DNA from: Flavobacteriales bacterium UBA3477
GTDB lineage: Bacteria > Bacteroidota > Bacteroidia > Flavobacteriales > Schleiferiaceae
Direction of reading: 5' to 3'
Assembly (NCBI GenBank): GCA_002378005.1
Contig: DFQY01000029.1
Location: 55,909-119,908, forward strand
Length of the DNA: 64,000 nt
Position numbers and translations under genes: made by a program. Shown here one piece after another: positions 17,709 through 25,611 of the stretch; positions within the stretch are counted from its first letter, which is position 1; each line of letters starts with the position of its first letter. The notes under the pieces are model-generated. The model had not been told where the DNA came from. It was given only the letters and a program-made list of their open reading frames with translations, and made no database searches.

Positions 17709-18525
17709 TCGAGGCGAATTCTGTCCCGCAATCTGGGCAATAATTATAGTCGGAAGGGCTGGTGTGCCCGCAGTTTTCACAAGATTTCAACGCTGGTTTT
17801 CCATCCGTGGGGTTCATCGCGAGATCTACGGTCACGATACCAGTGGGGACGGCGATGATGGCGTAACCGAGGATCATGATGGCGGAAGCAATCAATTGGC
17901 CCAACACCGTCCCGGGCGCAATATCTCCGTATCCCACGGTAGTTAAGGTCACGATCGCCCAGTAAATGCTGAGTGGAATAGAGGTGAACCCGTTTTCGGG
18001 ACCTTCGATGGTATACATAATGGTGCCCATGACTACGCAAAGCAGGACCACTGTGAAAAGAAATACGCCAATCTTCCGCGAGGAACGCAGTAAGCTTTGC
18101 CAAAGTAGGTTTCCTTCAATGAGGAATCGGCTGAGTTTTAGCACTCGGAAAATCCGAAGTAGGCGCAGGGCTCTAATTATCGCTAAAGTTCCGGTGGCGG
18201 GGAAAAGTAGGGCCAGGTAAAAGGGCAGGGTACTGACCAAATCTATGAGGCCATAAAAACTTCTCGCGTAGTGTGAGGGTTTGGGGCTGCACCAAAGGCG
18301 GAGTAGGTATTCGATGCTGAATAAAATGGTAGTGATTAGCTCAATTCCATGGAACCAATTCTGCGCAGTATCATTTGCGGCAAGACTCGGCACAGATTCG
18401 AGCATGATGGCAATAACACTCACCCCAATAGTTCCGAAAAGGGCAACGTCGAATGCCTTACCTGCTGGCGTATTGGCTTCGAAAATAATGGTGTAGAAAG
18501 AATCTCTTAGGCTTGTTGTTCGCAT
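17701..18525 (-). CDS. Voltage-gated-type potassium channel with C-terminal zinc ribbon
   Basis: Six-helix inner-membrane channel of 274 residues. S1-S3 are hydrophobic segments starting near residue 24. S4 has regularly spaced Arg/Lys (RALRLLRIFRVLKLSRF, ~120-136). The pore loop contains TTVGYGD, the K+ selectivity filter, near residue 207. S6 follows to ~240. The last ~30 residues are unusual: two CxxC pairs (CENCGHT and CPDCGTEF) forming a probable zinc ribbon in the cytoplasm. It is first in the miaA-lpxK-gatB-TlpA run, overlapping miaA by eight bases. Ion selectivity is inferred from the filter; the zinc ribbon's role is unknown. Confidence 0.9.
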   Translation of the reverse strand: MRTTSLRDSFYTIIFEANTPAGKAFDVALFGTIGVSVIAIMLESVPSLAANDTAQNWFHGIELITTILFSIEYLLRLWCSPKPSHYARSFYGLIDLVSTLPFYLALLFPATGTLAIIRALRLLRIFRVLKLSRFLIEGNLLWQSLLRSSRKIGVFLFTVVLLCVVMGTIMYTIEGPENGFTSIPLSIYWAIVTLTTVGYGDIAPGTVLGQLIASAIMILGYAIIAVPTGIVTVDLAMNPTDGKPALKSCENCGHTSPSDYNYCPDCGTEFASNA

Positions 18526-18572
18526 AATTGAACCAAATTTCGTAAATTTATAAGTACCGCTTACATCAACCC

Positions 18573-18860
18573 ATGACAGAACTACCCATAGATATCAGCA
18601 GGTTAGAAACCGCCACCTTGGATTTTCCAGTAGGGGATGTGCTTTCTAATAAGTCAGAGAAATTGAAGCGCGCCAAGCGCATTCATTCTGCGACCTATGT
18701 AGGAAATATCCGCCATGAGAAGGTAGATATAGTCTTTCAAACCCATTCCGATGTATTCAAGGTACGGACCACCATTTGGCTGCACTATGGCGGCTCTATC
18801 TATTTAAAAGGAAATATCACTATTCCCGTGGAACGCGTGATTTCAGTGGACTGGATTTAA
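18573..18860 (+). CDS. Conserved-looking small protein, function unknown
   Basis: A 95-residue soluble protein beginning MTELPIDISRLE, without signal peptide or membrane segment. It has a basic stretch (KSEKLKRAKRIHS) and an alternating hydrophobic pattern that suggests a small beta-barrel or sheet (KVDIVFQTHSDVFKVRTT, SIYLKGNITIPVERVISVDWI). I do not recognise the family. Composition and codon use match its neighbours, so I take it as real. It lies alone between the divergent channel gene (47-base gap) and a convergent gene with which it shares its stop codon region (TTAA, 18857-18860). Confidence 0.7.
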   Translation: MTELPIDISRLETATLDFPVGDVLSNKSEKLKRAKRIHSATYVGNIRHEKVDIVFQTHSDVFKVRTTIWLHYGGSIYLKGNITIPVERVISVDWI

Positions 18861-19405
18861 TAGTACTCCTCGTCTTCGAAACTGTCTTCATCCTCGTCAG
18901 CATAAGGATCTTTAGAGCCCTCAAGGTCGTCTAAGCCGTATATGGCATTGATTTCCGCTTCCGTCATTTGACTGGGGTCCTTAGCCATTCCAGGGGCCGC
19001 ATCAGCACTAGGTTTGGAAGGTTTTTTGTCCAATTCTCCTAGAGCGTTCAACACCACGAAATCTTCAAACCCTTCTTCCTCATCTTCTTTCACCTTCTCG
19101 ACGTAGAAAATATTCATGTCCAAGAAGTTATATACGTATAGTGCATGTGCCGTTTGGCTGAATAAATCAGATACCGTCATCGTTTCCATGCTCGGACTGC
19201 TATCGTCCATACTGAACATCGGCAATTCCTCACCTTGCTCCCAATCCGCAGTACTGTAGTAGAAACTTCCCATCTCCCCAGGTTCCAGGCCAAAGGTGCC
19301 GTAGACCTGCTCGTGAAGTTGTAGTAATGAGGCACTTCCTTTAATGCGAACCTCACGAATGACTGTATCGCTGGTATCGGCGATAAAACGTAGAAAAACT
19401 TCCAT
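18857..19405 (-). CDS. pRiA4b ORF-3-like domain protein with acidic tail
   Basis: A 182-residue protein whose first ~110 residues resemble the plasmid pRiA4b ORF-3 / IS1096 TnpR-passenger family (FLRFIADTSDTVIREVRIKG, LLQLHEQVYGTFGLE, and later MTVSDLF and ALYVYNF). The rest is a disordered, strongly acidic tail ending EDEDSFEDEEYY. Despite the family name, no transposase or element ends are nearby; it looks like a resident gene at the end of the dapD-cca operon. Its ATG sits one base after the stop of the cca-like gene. Molecular function is not known to me; the family call rests on pattern only. Confidence 0.65.
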   Translation of the reverse strand: MEVFLRFIADTSDTVIREVRIKGSASLLQLHEQVYGTFGLEPGEMGSFYYSTADWEQGEELPMFSMDDSSPSMETMTVSDLFSQTAHALYVYNFLDMNIFYVEKVKEDEEEGFEDFVVLNALGELDKKPSKPSADAAPGMAKDPSQMTEAEINAIYGLDDLEGSKDPYADEDEDSFEDEEYY

Positions 19406-20821
19406 TTATCCTAATCCTAACTTGGCGGCAAGTTCGTCCATTTTACGCAAGGCGGCTTCCCTTTCATTGGGTATATCGCCTTCTAAAATAGCTTCCTTGA
19501 TGCCTTCTTTAATTTGTCCTATTTCACTGCATGGTCCTATACCATATTTCTCCATAATCTCCTCGCCAGTGACAGGCGGTTGGAAATTTCGAATCTGGTC
19601 GCGCTCTTCAACCTCCTTCAGTTTCGTGCGTACGTGTTTGAAGTTTTGGAGGTATTTGTACTTTTTCTTTTCATTCTTAGTGGTCAAATCCGCTTCAGAC
19701 AAAAGCATCAGTGACTCAATATCATCACCTGCATCAAACAGCAATCTCCTGAGCGCGCTGTCGGTCACCGCATCATCCGATAAGGCTGCCGGACGGGAGC
19801 TCATCTGTACCATCTTGATGACAAACTTCATGCGAGCGTCCGTAGGCATGTGCATGCGCTTGAAGAGCTTGGGCACCATCTTACCGCCTAGAAACTCATG
19901 ACCTCTAAAGGTCCAGCCTGTACCCTTGATGAACTTCTTTGTTCGTGGCTTGCCGATATCGTGCAACAATGCGGCCCATCTAAGCCAAAGGTCATCAGAG
20001 GTGCGGCTGAGATTATCTACAACCTCCAAAGTATGGTAAAAGTTGTCCTTATGTAGCTGTCCTTCAACCTCCTCAACCCCTTGCAAGGCACAAAGTTCCG
20101 GTAGTATTTGCTCGAGCAATCCACTGGTGAAGAGCAACCCTAAGCCATAGCTTGGTTTAGGAACAGCCATGATTTTATTGAATTCTTGTGCAGTGCGTTC
20201 TGGAGCGACAATACTAATGCGCTCAGCATTTTTTCTAATGCTCAATAATGCCTCGCTTGAAACCTTGAAGTTTAGTTGCGCTGCGAATCTAACCGCACGC
20301 ATCATTCTTAACGGATCGTCGTCAAACGTTTGATCAGGGTTAAGTGGTGTGCGTAGGATCTTATCCTCAATATCCTTGATGCCACCAAACGGGTCTAAGA
20401 GCTCGCCCCAGCTGTCTTTGTTCAGACAAATGGCCATGGCGTTCACCGAAAAATCGCGACGGTTTTGGTCGTCTTGCAAGCTGCCAGCAGCCACCTCTGG
20501 ATTACGACTGTTGCGGTAATAGCTTTCCTTGCGGGCACCAACGAATTCCAGGTCTACCCCTTCAAAATTCATATGCGCCGTCCCAAAACTATTGAAAACG
20601 GTAAGCTTTGGGCGTGGCTTGAGTTGTTTTTGAACCGCTTTGGCAAGGTCAATGCCACTTCCCACGACCACAAAATCAATGTCCATTTTTAATGGACGTC
20701 CCATCCATTGATCACGTACATATCCTCCCACCACATAGCATTCTAGTCCCAAGGCGTCGGCTTGCTCGCCAACGAGAGAGAAAATAGAATCCTTAATGTA
20801 TTCGGGACGTTGTACCATCAC
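19406..20821 (-). CDS. cca: CCA tRNA nucleotidyltransferase / polyA polymerase family with HD domain
   Basis: Adds or repairs the 3' CCA end of tRNAs. The head domain has YVVGGYVRDQWMGRP, then DIDFVVVG with the two catalytic Asp residues, RRDFSVNAMAI, and the RxxR region of DDPLRMMRAVRFAAQL. A C-terminal HD domain contains LLHDIGKPRTKK, and GHEFLGGKMV after it. Length 471 residues fits HD-containing Bacteroidota members. The gene starts with two adjacent ATG codons; either may be used. It abuts the membrane-protein gene upstream and the pRiA4b-like gene downstream with no gap. A specialised poly(A) polymerase role cannot be excluded. Confidence 0.9.
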   Translation of the reverse strand: MMVQRPEYIKDSIFSLVGEQADALGLECYVVGGYVRDQWMGRPLKMDIDFVVVGSGIDLAKAVQKQLKPRPKLTVFNSFGTAHMNFEGVDLEFVGARKESYYRNSRNPEVAAGSLQDDQNRRDFSVNAMAICLNKDSWGELLDPFGGIKDIEDKILRTPLNPDQTFDDDPLRMMRAVRFAAQLNFKVSSEALLSIRKNAERISIVAPERTAQEFNKIMAVPKPSYGLGLLFTSGLLEQILPELCALQGVEEVEGQLHKDNFYHTLEVVDNLSRTSDDLWLRWAALLHDIGKPRTKKFIKGTGWTFRGHEFLGGKMVPKLFKRMHMPTDARMKFVIKMVQMSSRPAALSDDAVTDSALRRLLFDAGDDIESLMLLSEADLTTKNEKKKYKYLQNFKHVRTKLKEVEERDQIRNFQPPVTGEEIMEKYGIGPCSEIGQIKEGIKEAILEGDIPNEREAALRKMDELAAKLGLG

Positions 20822-21172
20822 TTATGCTTGTAGTTCGGGAAGTTTAGAGAAATAAATCCCAGCGAGCAAAAGTACGATGAGGATAAAGTAGATGCTGAGG
20901 TTTGTGCGTTTGATTTTTTGCAGCCAAAAATCTTCTGTTTCATTCCCGGTCAGTTCTACTGGATAAAGAAGGGGGAACAGCATGATACTTTCGCGCCACC
21001 ACAGTTCGTCTTTCTTGTGAATGTAGTTGCGCTTGTAGTAATCCGACCAATGGCCAGGTTTCTTCTTGTTCTTCACTCGTAAGTATTGAAAGTGAAGTGC
21101 CCATTTAAAGCTGTATACAGCCAAGATGAAGACCATTAATGCGACTAAAAAGATGGTTTGTCCTGTGCTCAT
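20822..21172 (-). CDS. Small membrane protein, unknown function
   Basis: A 116-residue protein (start chosen at ATG 21170-21172, MSTGQTIFLVALM, which overlaps the preceding stop as ATGA). It has two hydrophobic helices, near residues 6-26 and 93-111. Between them is a basic, aromatic-rich cytoplasmic segment (RVKNKKKPGHWSDYYKRNY, then DELWWRESIMLFPLLYP). I do not recognise it. Its place between the LPS-type glycosyltransferase and cca, translationally coupled to both, suggests expression together, not necessarily shared function. Confidence 0.75.
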   Translation of the reverse strand: MSTGQTIFLVALMVFILAVYSFKWALHFQYLRVKNKKKPGHWSDYYKRNYIHKKDELWWRESIMLFPLLYPVELTGNETEDFWLQKIKRTNLSIYFILIVLLLAGIYFSKLPELQA

Positions 21173-21921
21173 GAGTTGCGAAGTTTTTTCATTGCTACAT
21201 AGCGCCAATATACCCCTTGGGCCATGCTAATACTGTAATTCCAGCCTGCTGCACCGTCAAGAATGCCGCCGCGAAGCAGGTAGTGCTTAACAAAACGAAA
21301 GGCGGGTTTTACGACGAAGTGGAAGGGAGTCAGGGCTCCAGTAAATTGGTTTTTATCAAATGCACTTTTGGCCGCATACGAACGCTGTTTTTTCTCCCAT
21401 TGCTCCTCGTTTAGATAAGTATGGTGGTGCAGGATACCTTGCAAAGGTTGTGGTTTTTGCAGATCCAATTTTTCGTGCACCTCGCGGTTGGCATAGCGTT
21501 GGCTGCGATGAAATAATCGGACCACAACATCAGATTGAAGGCCTGAAAAGCGCATGCGTTTTCCCTGGAAATAATGCACTCTTTTTAGTCCCCAATACCC
21601 ATTATAATCTTCGTGAGACTCCTCTTTCCAAGTAAGAATGGTCTTTTGTAGCGTTGCATCTAAGACCTCGTCGGCGTCGATAAAAAGCACCCACGAGTGA
21701 GCTGCTTGGTTCATAGCCCAGTTGCGCTGTTCTGCCCAATTTTTCATGGAGTGCTCCAACACATTTGTGCCCAATTCCTTTGCCAAAACCACCGTTCCGT
21801 CGGTTGATCCGCTGTCCACAATTAGTATCTCATTACCTACGGGTCGAACCGCTTCCACGCATTGTGGCAGGCGTTCCGCCTCATTGTAAGTGAGGATAAT
21901 AACCGAGAGTGGAGTAGGCAT
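21169..21921 (-). CDS. Family 2 glycosyltransferase (WaaE/KdtX-like)
   Basis: GT2-family enzyme of 250 residues, resembling LPS core beta-1,4-glucosyltransferases of the WaaE/KdtX group. Visible are the nucleotide-sugar site VIILTYNEAERLP, IVDSGSTDGTV, and the DxD-type metal motif FIDADEVLD. Downstream sequence includes EVHEKLDL and the HYLLRGG-type C-terminal region. It probably acts at the cytoplasmic side of the inner membrane on LPS core or another glycoconjugate. Its ATG overlaps the dapD stop by one base (TAATG), and its stop overlaps the next ATG. Confidence 0.88.
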   Translation of the reverse strand: MPTPLSVIILTYNEAERLPQCVEAVRPVGNEILIVDSGSTDGTVVLAKELGTNVLEHSMKNWAEQRNWAMNQAAHSWVLFIDADEVLDATLQKTILTWKEESHEDYNGYWGLKRVHYFQGKRMRFSGLQSDVVVRLFHRSQRYANREVHEKLDLQKPQPLQGILHHHTYLNEEQWEKKQRSYAAKSAFDKNQFTGALTPFHFVVKPAFRFVKHYLLRGGILDGAAGWNYSISMAQGVYWRYVAMKKLRNS

Positions 21922-22736
21922 TATACGGCTACGTTATGCGTTCTAAGTGCGTCGTTCAAGGAGGTCTTTTTATCCGTGCTCTCCTTGCGCTTTCCAATAA
22001 TCAACGCACAAGGAACATTATAAGTACCTGCTGGGAATTCTTTTGGCATGGTGCCCGGAATGACTACTGAACGTGCTGGGACATGTCCTCTATATTCTAC
22101 TGGCGTAGGGCCGCTTACATCGATGATTTTAGTGGAAGCCGTCAATACTACATTGGCACCTAATACCGTTTCTCTTTCTACGCGTACGCCTTCAACGACG
22201 ATGCATCGTGAACCAATAAAACAATCGTCTTCAATGATTACTGGAGCAGCCTGTAATGGTTCTAGTACACCGCCTATGCCAACACCACCGCTGAGGTGAA
22301 CGTTTTTTCCAATCTGTGCACATGAACCTACGGTAGCCCAGGTATCGACCATGGTACCGCTATCCACATACGCTCCAATATTTACATATGATGGCATCAT
22401 GATAACCCCACTCGCCAAGAACGAGCCATGTCGCGCTATGGCATGTGGAACTACTCGGACACCTTTTTCGGCGTAACCGGTTTTCAATGGAATTTTATCG
22501 TGGAATTCAAATGGAGGAACCTCTATGGTCTCCATTTTCTGAATAGGGAAGTACAACACCACCGCTTTTTTTACCCATTCGTTTACTTGCCAACCATCTT
22601 CCGTAGGTTCTGCCACACGTAATTCACCAGAATCTAGTGCAGTAACTACAGCGCGAATGGCCGTTTGAGTATCTGCGTTTTGGAGTAATTCTCTATTCTC
22701 CCAAGCATTTTCTATCGTTGCTCTTAACTCTTGCAT
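21921..22736 (-). CDS. dapD: Tetrahydrodipicolinate N-succinyltransferase
   Basis: Catalyses the succinyl-CoA-dependent step of the succinylase route to meso-diaminopimelate and lysine. A helical N-terminal domain is followed by a left-handed beta-helix of hexapeptide repeats (residues ~105-220), including VNIGAYVDSGTMVDTWATVG and IEDDCFIGSRCIVVEGV. The C-terminal lid has SVVIPGTMPKEF. The start at ATG 22734-22736 (MQELRATIENAWENR) gives 271 residues, the normal length. The upstream extension of the frame is unlike the family and would cross the ruvX start. A -7 box lies 21 bases before the ATG. First gene of the minus run to 18857. Confidence 0.95.
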   Translation of the reverse strand: MQELRATIENAWENRELLQNADTQTAIRAVVTALDSGELRVAEPTEDGWQVNEWVKKAVVLYFPIQKMETIEVPPFEFHDKIPLKTGYAEKGVRVVPHAIARHGSFLASGVIMMPSYVNIGAYVDSGTMVDTWATVGSCAQIGKNVHLSGGVGIGGVLEPLQAAPVIIEDDCFIGSRCIVVEGVRVERETVLGANVVLTASTKIIDVSGPTPVEYRGHVPARSVVIPGTMPKEFPAGTYNVPCALIIGKRKESTDKKTSLNDALRTHNVAV

Positions 22737-22757
22737 AATCGTTGTTGTGTTGAGGGC

Positions 22758-22765
22758 CAAAGGTA
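22758..22765 (-). promoter_or_regulatory. -7 box TACCTTTG for the dapD operon
   Basis: Exact TAnnTTTG on the minus strand, 21 bases before the dapD ATG. It stands back to back with the ruvX -7 box at 22787-22794, so the 62-base gap holds two divergent promoters. Confidence 0.65.
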
Positions 22766-22786
22766 CGGCTTTCGGATGCTTTAGAC

Positions 22787-22794
22787 TACCTTTG
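22787..22794 (+). promoter_or_regulatory. -7 box TACCTTTG, near-leaderless promoter of ruvX
   Basis: Exact TAnnTTTG followed by CAGC and the ATG at 22799, the same arrangement as at 12676. The transcript should start at or next to the start codon. Confidence 0.65.
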
Positions 22795-22798
22795 CAGC

Positions 22799-23209
22799 AT
22801 GTCAAAAATCGTTGCTTTAGATATCGGAGAAGTCCGCACGGGTATAGCAGAATCTGATGCTATGCAAATGATGGCTTTTCCTTTACTTACCGTGTACACT
22901 TCTGAGCTTATGGGGTATCTGAATTCTCGTAACCTCGAAGATCCCTTGGATATTGTCGTGGTAGGAGCGCCAACTCGATGGGACGGTAGCCCGTCAACGG
23001 TAGCCGCGTTTATTGATGAATTATGTAGCAAGATAAGTCAGGCCTTTCCTAGGATCCAATTAGTGCGTGTGGACGAACGCTTTACTTCCTCCTTGGCCTC
23101 GGATGCCATGATTCGTGGCGGGATGAGCAAGTCTAAGCGAAGTGAAAAAGGCGCGGTGGATAAAGTAGCTGCCGCTTTGATTTTGGAAAATTACTTAGCC
23201 CAACGCTAA
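22799..23209 (+). CDS. ruvX: YqgF/RuvX-family nuclease (16S rRNA processing; Holliday-junction resolvase-like)
   Basis: RNase H-fold protein of 136 residues. Conserved features are the N-terminal IVALDIGEVRTGIAESD with the first catalytic Asp, the VVGAPTRWDGSP region, DERFTSSLASDAM with the second acidic site, and the C-terminal DKVAAALILENYL with the last Asp. In E. coli the family is essential and acts in maturation of the 16S rRNA 5' end. It begins the plus-strand operon ruvX-def-lipoprotein-DUF5606-mazG. Confidence 0.92.
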   Translation: MSKIVALDIGEVRTGIAESDAMQMMAFPLLTVYTSELMGYLNSRNLEDPLDIVVVGAPTRWDGSPSTVAAFIDELCSKISQAFPRIQLVRVDERFTSSLASDAMIRGGMSKSKRSEKGAVDKVAAALILENYLAQR

Positions 23210-23210
23210 C

Positions 23211-23218
23211 TATCTTTG
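23211..23218 (+). promoter_or_regulatory. -7 box TATCTTTG upstream of def
   Basis: Exact TAnnTTTG in the 27-base gap between ruvX and def, 18 bases before the def ATG. It may give def and the genes after it a second promoter. Confidence 0.5.
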
Positions 23219-23236
23219 TACCCTCATTAGATTCTT

Positions 23237-23809
23237 ATGATTTTACCCATTGTTGCCTACGGAGATCCTATACTGAATAAAGTTGCCGAGGAAATTGACG
23301 AACAATACCCCGGCCTAGAAGCTTTGGTCGCCAACATGTATGAAACCATGTATGGTGCACACGGGGTTGGATTGGCAGCGCCTCAGATCGGCCGCAGTAT
23401 TCGCCTATTTGTAGTAGATGCTAGCCCGTTTGCAGAGGAGGGTGAAGAGGATTATGAGCTCTTGAAAGACTTTAAAAAAACCTTCATCAATCCCATAATC
23501 ATCGAGGAATCTGGAGATGAGTGGGGCATGGAAGAGGGATGCCTGAGTATACCAGATGTTCGTGAAACCGTCTTTCGCAAGGAAACTGTGGTCATTGAAT
23601 ACTACAACGAAAAGTGGGAATTGGTTGAGGAAACATACAGCGGTTTAGCGGCCCGAGTGATTCAGCACGAATATGATCACATCGAAGGAACATTGTTTAC
23701 TGATAAGATCAAGCCATTGCGAAAGAAATTAGTTAAGGGTGCCTTAGGACGCATTGAACGAGGAAATGTCAATGTGGATTACCCAATGAAATTTCCAAAA
23801 GCAAAATGA
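23237..23809 (+). CDS. def: Peptide deformylase
   Basis: Metalloenzyme that removes the N-formyl group from new proteins. All three motifs are present: GVGLAAPQIG, EEGCLSIPDVR with the metal Cys, and QHEYDHIEG with the metal His pair and catalytic Glu. Length 190 residues is typical of Bacteroidota Def. An acidic insert (FAEEGEEDYELLKDF) lies between motifs 1 and 2. It is 27 bases after ruvX and its stop overlaps the next start (ATGA, 23806-23809). Confidence 0.97.
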   Translation: MILPIVAYGDPILNKVAEEIDEQYPGLEALVANMYETMYGAHGVGLAAPQIGRSIRLFVVDASPFAEEGEEDYELLKDFKKTFINPIIIEESGDEWGMEEGCLSIPDVRETVFRKETVVIEYYNEKWELVEETYSGLAARVIQHEYDHIEGTLFTDKIKPLRKKLVKGALGRIERGNVNVDYPMKFPKAK

Positions 23810-24336
23810 TTCGAGTGTATTTGCTCGCAGTATTCGCTTTTTGGTCTTGTCAAGGAGCGGTCGAAAGTCCCATGTCTTTTGAGGAGCAGGAGCAGGTAGT
23901 ATCCATAGATTCTGCTATGCACTATTTGAACGTAGTGGATAAAAGCATTTTATCTCCCAAAGGCTATACCAGAGCGGCAATACACTTTGCGGCTCAAGAT
24001 TCATTAATTAAGACCAAGGCTGAATATTTAATGAAAGCGGGCTTGACATGTATGAATCAGGAAGGCGAATACCGTTTGTACGGGGTGAACTATTTGATAT
24101 TGTTGAGTAACAAGTTCCCTCAAGACGAGTACGCGCCTCAAGCGCTATTGCAATTGGCATTATTTTTTGATAATGTTTTAGGAGATTCAGAGCGTGCGAT
24201 AGAATTTTTGCGTGCTTTGATACATCGTTATCCCGAGAGTGTATTGCGGGAAGATGCGGAAGGTTTACTGAACCTAATGAGTGTTTCAGAAACAGGAGAA
24301 ATAGAACAAGTTAGACAGTGGTTAAATACTAAATAA
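23806..24336 (+). CDS. Lipoprotein with TPR-like helical repeats, function unknown
   Basis: A 176-residue protein beginning with a short lipoprotein signal (MIRVYLLAVFAFWSC, Cys at residue 15). The mature part is all helical. Residues ~65-160 resemble tetratricopeptide units (AEYLMKAGLTCMNQ, YAPQALLQLALFFDNVLGD, RAIEFLRALIHRYPES), in the style of outer-membrane assembly lipoproteins such as BamD. It overlaps the def stop and its own stop overlaps the DUF5606 start, so it is tightly coupled between cytoplasmic genes. I do not recognise a named family. Confidence 0.78.
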   Translation: MIRVYLLAVFAFWSCQGAVESPMSFEEQEQVVSIDSAMHYLNVVDKSILSPKGYTRAAIHFAAQDSLIKTKAEYLMKAGLTCMNQEGEYRLYGVNYLILLSNKFPQDEYAPQALLQLALFFDNVLGDSERAIEFLRALIHRYPESVLREDAEGLLNLMSVSETGEIEQVRQWLNTK

Positions 24337-24743
24337 TGGGATTAAGAACCGTATTATCAGTGGCTGGTAAACCTGGCCTTTTCAAACTCATCGCCCAAAA
24401 TAAAGGCGGCGTAGTTGTAGAGAGTTTATTGGATAGAAAACGCACGAGCATTCCAGCAACTGCCAATGTTAGTTCATTGGGTGATATTGCCATCTATACA
24501 TACGAAGAAGAAGTTCCGCTTCGTGAAGTGTTCAAAGCCATGGCAGCGGTTACAGAGGGCAAGGAGGCAATGAGCCATAAGGGCACCAAAAATGAGCTAG
24601 AAGATTTCTTCGGTGAGGTGTTGCCAAAGTTTGATCAGGAGCGCGTGTACGCCAGCGATATTAAAAAAGTAGTGCAGTGGTTTAATATTCTAGTAAAGAA
24701 TGATTTGCTCGCGCTGCTCGACGAGGAGGAAACGGCAGAATAA
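24336..24743 (+). CDS. DUF5606 domain protein
   Basis: A 135-residue soluble protein matching my recollection of the Bacteroidota-restricted DUF5606 family. It begins MGLRTVLSVAGKPGLFKLI and contains GGVVVESLLDRKRTSIPA and ISSLGDI-like (here VSSLGDIAIYTYEEEVPL). The N-terminal half looks like a small beta-barrel (Sm- or SH3-like); the C-terminal half is helical and ends acidic. No biochemical role is known to me. It is joined to both neighbours by one-base TAATG overlaps, between a lipoprotein and mazG. Confidence 0.8.
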   Translation: MGLRTVLSVAGKPGLFKLIAQNKGGVVVESLLDRKRTSIPATANVSSLGDIAIYTYEEEVPLREVFKAMAAVTEGKEAMSHKGTKNELEDFFGEVLPKFDQERVYASDIKKVVQWFNILVKNDLLALLDEEETAE

Positions 24744-25528
24744 TGAATAGTCGAGCAGAGAAACTAGAGGCCTTTGGGCGATTGCTTGATATCATGGATA
24801 CACTCCGTGCGGAGTGTCCATGGGATAAAAAGCAGACCCTGGAATCTCTGCGTCATTTGACTATTGAGGAAACCTATGAGTTGGCAGATGCCATCGAGGA
24901 AAACGACCTTCAGGAAATCAAGAAGGAGTTAGGGGACCTCATGCTTCACATGGTCTTCTACAGTAAGATAGGTAGCGAAAAAGGTGCCTTTGATGTAGCG
25001 GACGTGCTGAATACCGTTTGCGACAAGCTTATTCACCGTCATCCACACATTTACGGAGATGTAGAGGCGGCTACTGAAGAGGAGGTGAAGGCGAATTGGG
25101 AAGCAATTAAGCTCAAAGAAAAGGGGACTCAAAGTGTACTGCAGGGAGTACCGAGAGGCTTACCTGCATTAGTGAAAGCGATTCGCATTGGAGATAAAGC
25201 GCGAGGGGCCGGTTTTGATTGGGACCAGCCTCAAGATGTATGGGGCAAGATCAAAGAAGAACTTAGTGAGTTTGAAAATGCCCAAAAGACTGGAAATCAA
25301 GAAGAAATAGAAAGTGAACTAGGTGATGTTTTGTTTTCCATTGTGAATTTTGCACGACTTAGTAATCTAGATCCAGAATTGGCCCTAGAGCGGACCAATA
25401 AAAAATTCATTTACCGTTTCACTTACATGGAGAAAAAGGCTCAGGAAGAGGGTAAGTCATTGAATGAGATGACTTTACCGGCGATGGAGCTTCTGTGGAA
25501 TGAAGCAAAAGCTCAGTCTAAAGATTAA
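24743..25528 (+). CDS. mazG: Nucleoside triphosphate pyrophosphohydrolase MazG
   Basis: Hydrolyses NTPs and dNTPs to monophosphates and pyrophosphate, a house-cleaning enzyme. At 261 residues it has the two-domain length of E. coli MazG. The first domain shows RAECPWDKKQTLESLRHL, EETYELADAIEE and KKELGDLMLHMVFYS. The second shows FDWDQPQDVWGKIKEELSEF and ESELGDVLFSIVNFARL with the Mg-binding ExxED-type pattern. The ATG overlaps the DUF5606 stop (TAATG). Last gene of the ruvX operon; an 83-base gap follows. Confidence 0.95.
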   Translation: MNSRAEKLEAFGRLLDIMDTLRAECPWDKKQTLESLRHLTIEETYELADAIEENDLQEIKKELGDLMLHMVFYSKIGSEKGAFDVADVLNTVCDKLIHRHPHIYGDVEAATEEEVKANWEAIKLKEKGTQSVLQGVPRGLPALVKAIRIGDKARGAGFDWDQPQDVWGKIKEELSEFENAQKTGNQEEIESELGDVLFSIVNFARLSNLDPELALERTNKKFIYRFTYMEKKAQEEGKSLNEMTLPAMELLWNEAKAQSKD

Positions 25529-25599
25529 TTCCGCTTGAGTTAAGTATTAAATTTTTGTAAAAGTATGTATGTAGGTTGACCGAACCTGTTGAAATAGCG

Positions 25600-25607
25600 T
25601 ACTTTAC
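25600..25607 (+). promoter_or_regulatory. Probable near-leaderless promoter of the sixA-ppk-ppx operon
   Basis: TACTTTAC matches TAnnTTTG at six of eight positions, with TTG at 25576-25578 spaced 21 bases upstream as a -33 element. It is four bases from the ATG at 25612. The gap 25529-25611 shows no hairpin terminator for mazG. Confidence 0.4.
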
Positions 25608-25611
25608 GTAA

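Noticed and set aside
18857..19405. Possible insertion-sequence remnant
   Set aside because: The family name mentions IS1096, but there is no transposase, no terminal inverted repeat and no target duplication.
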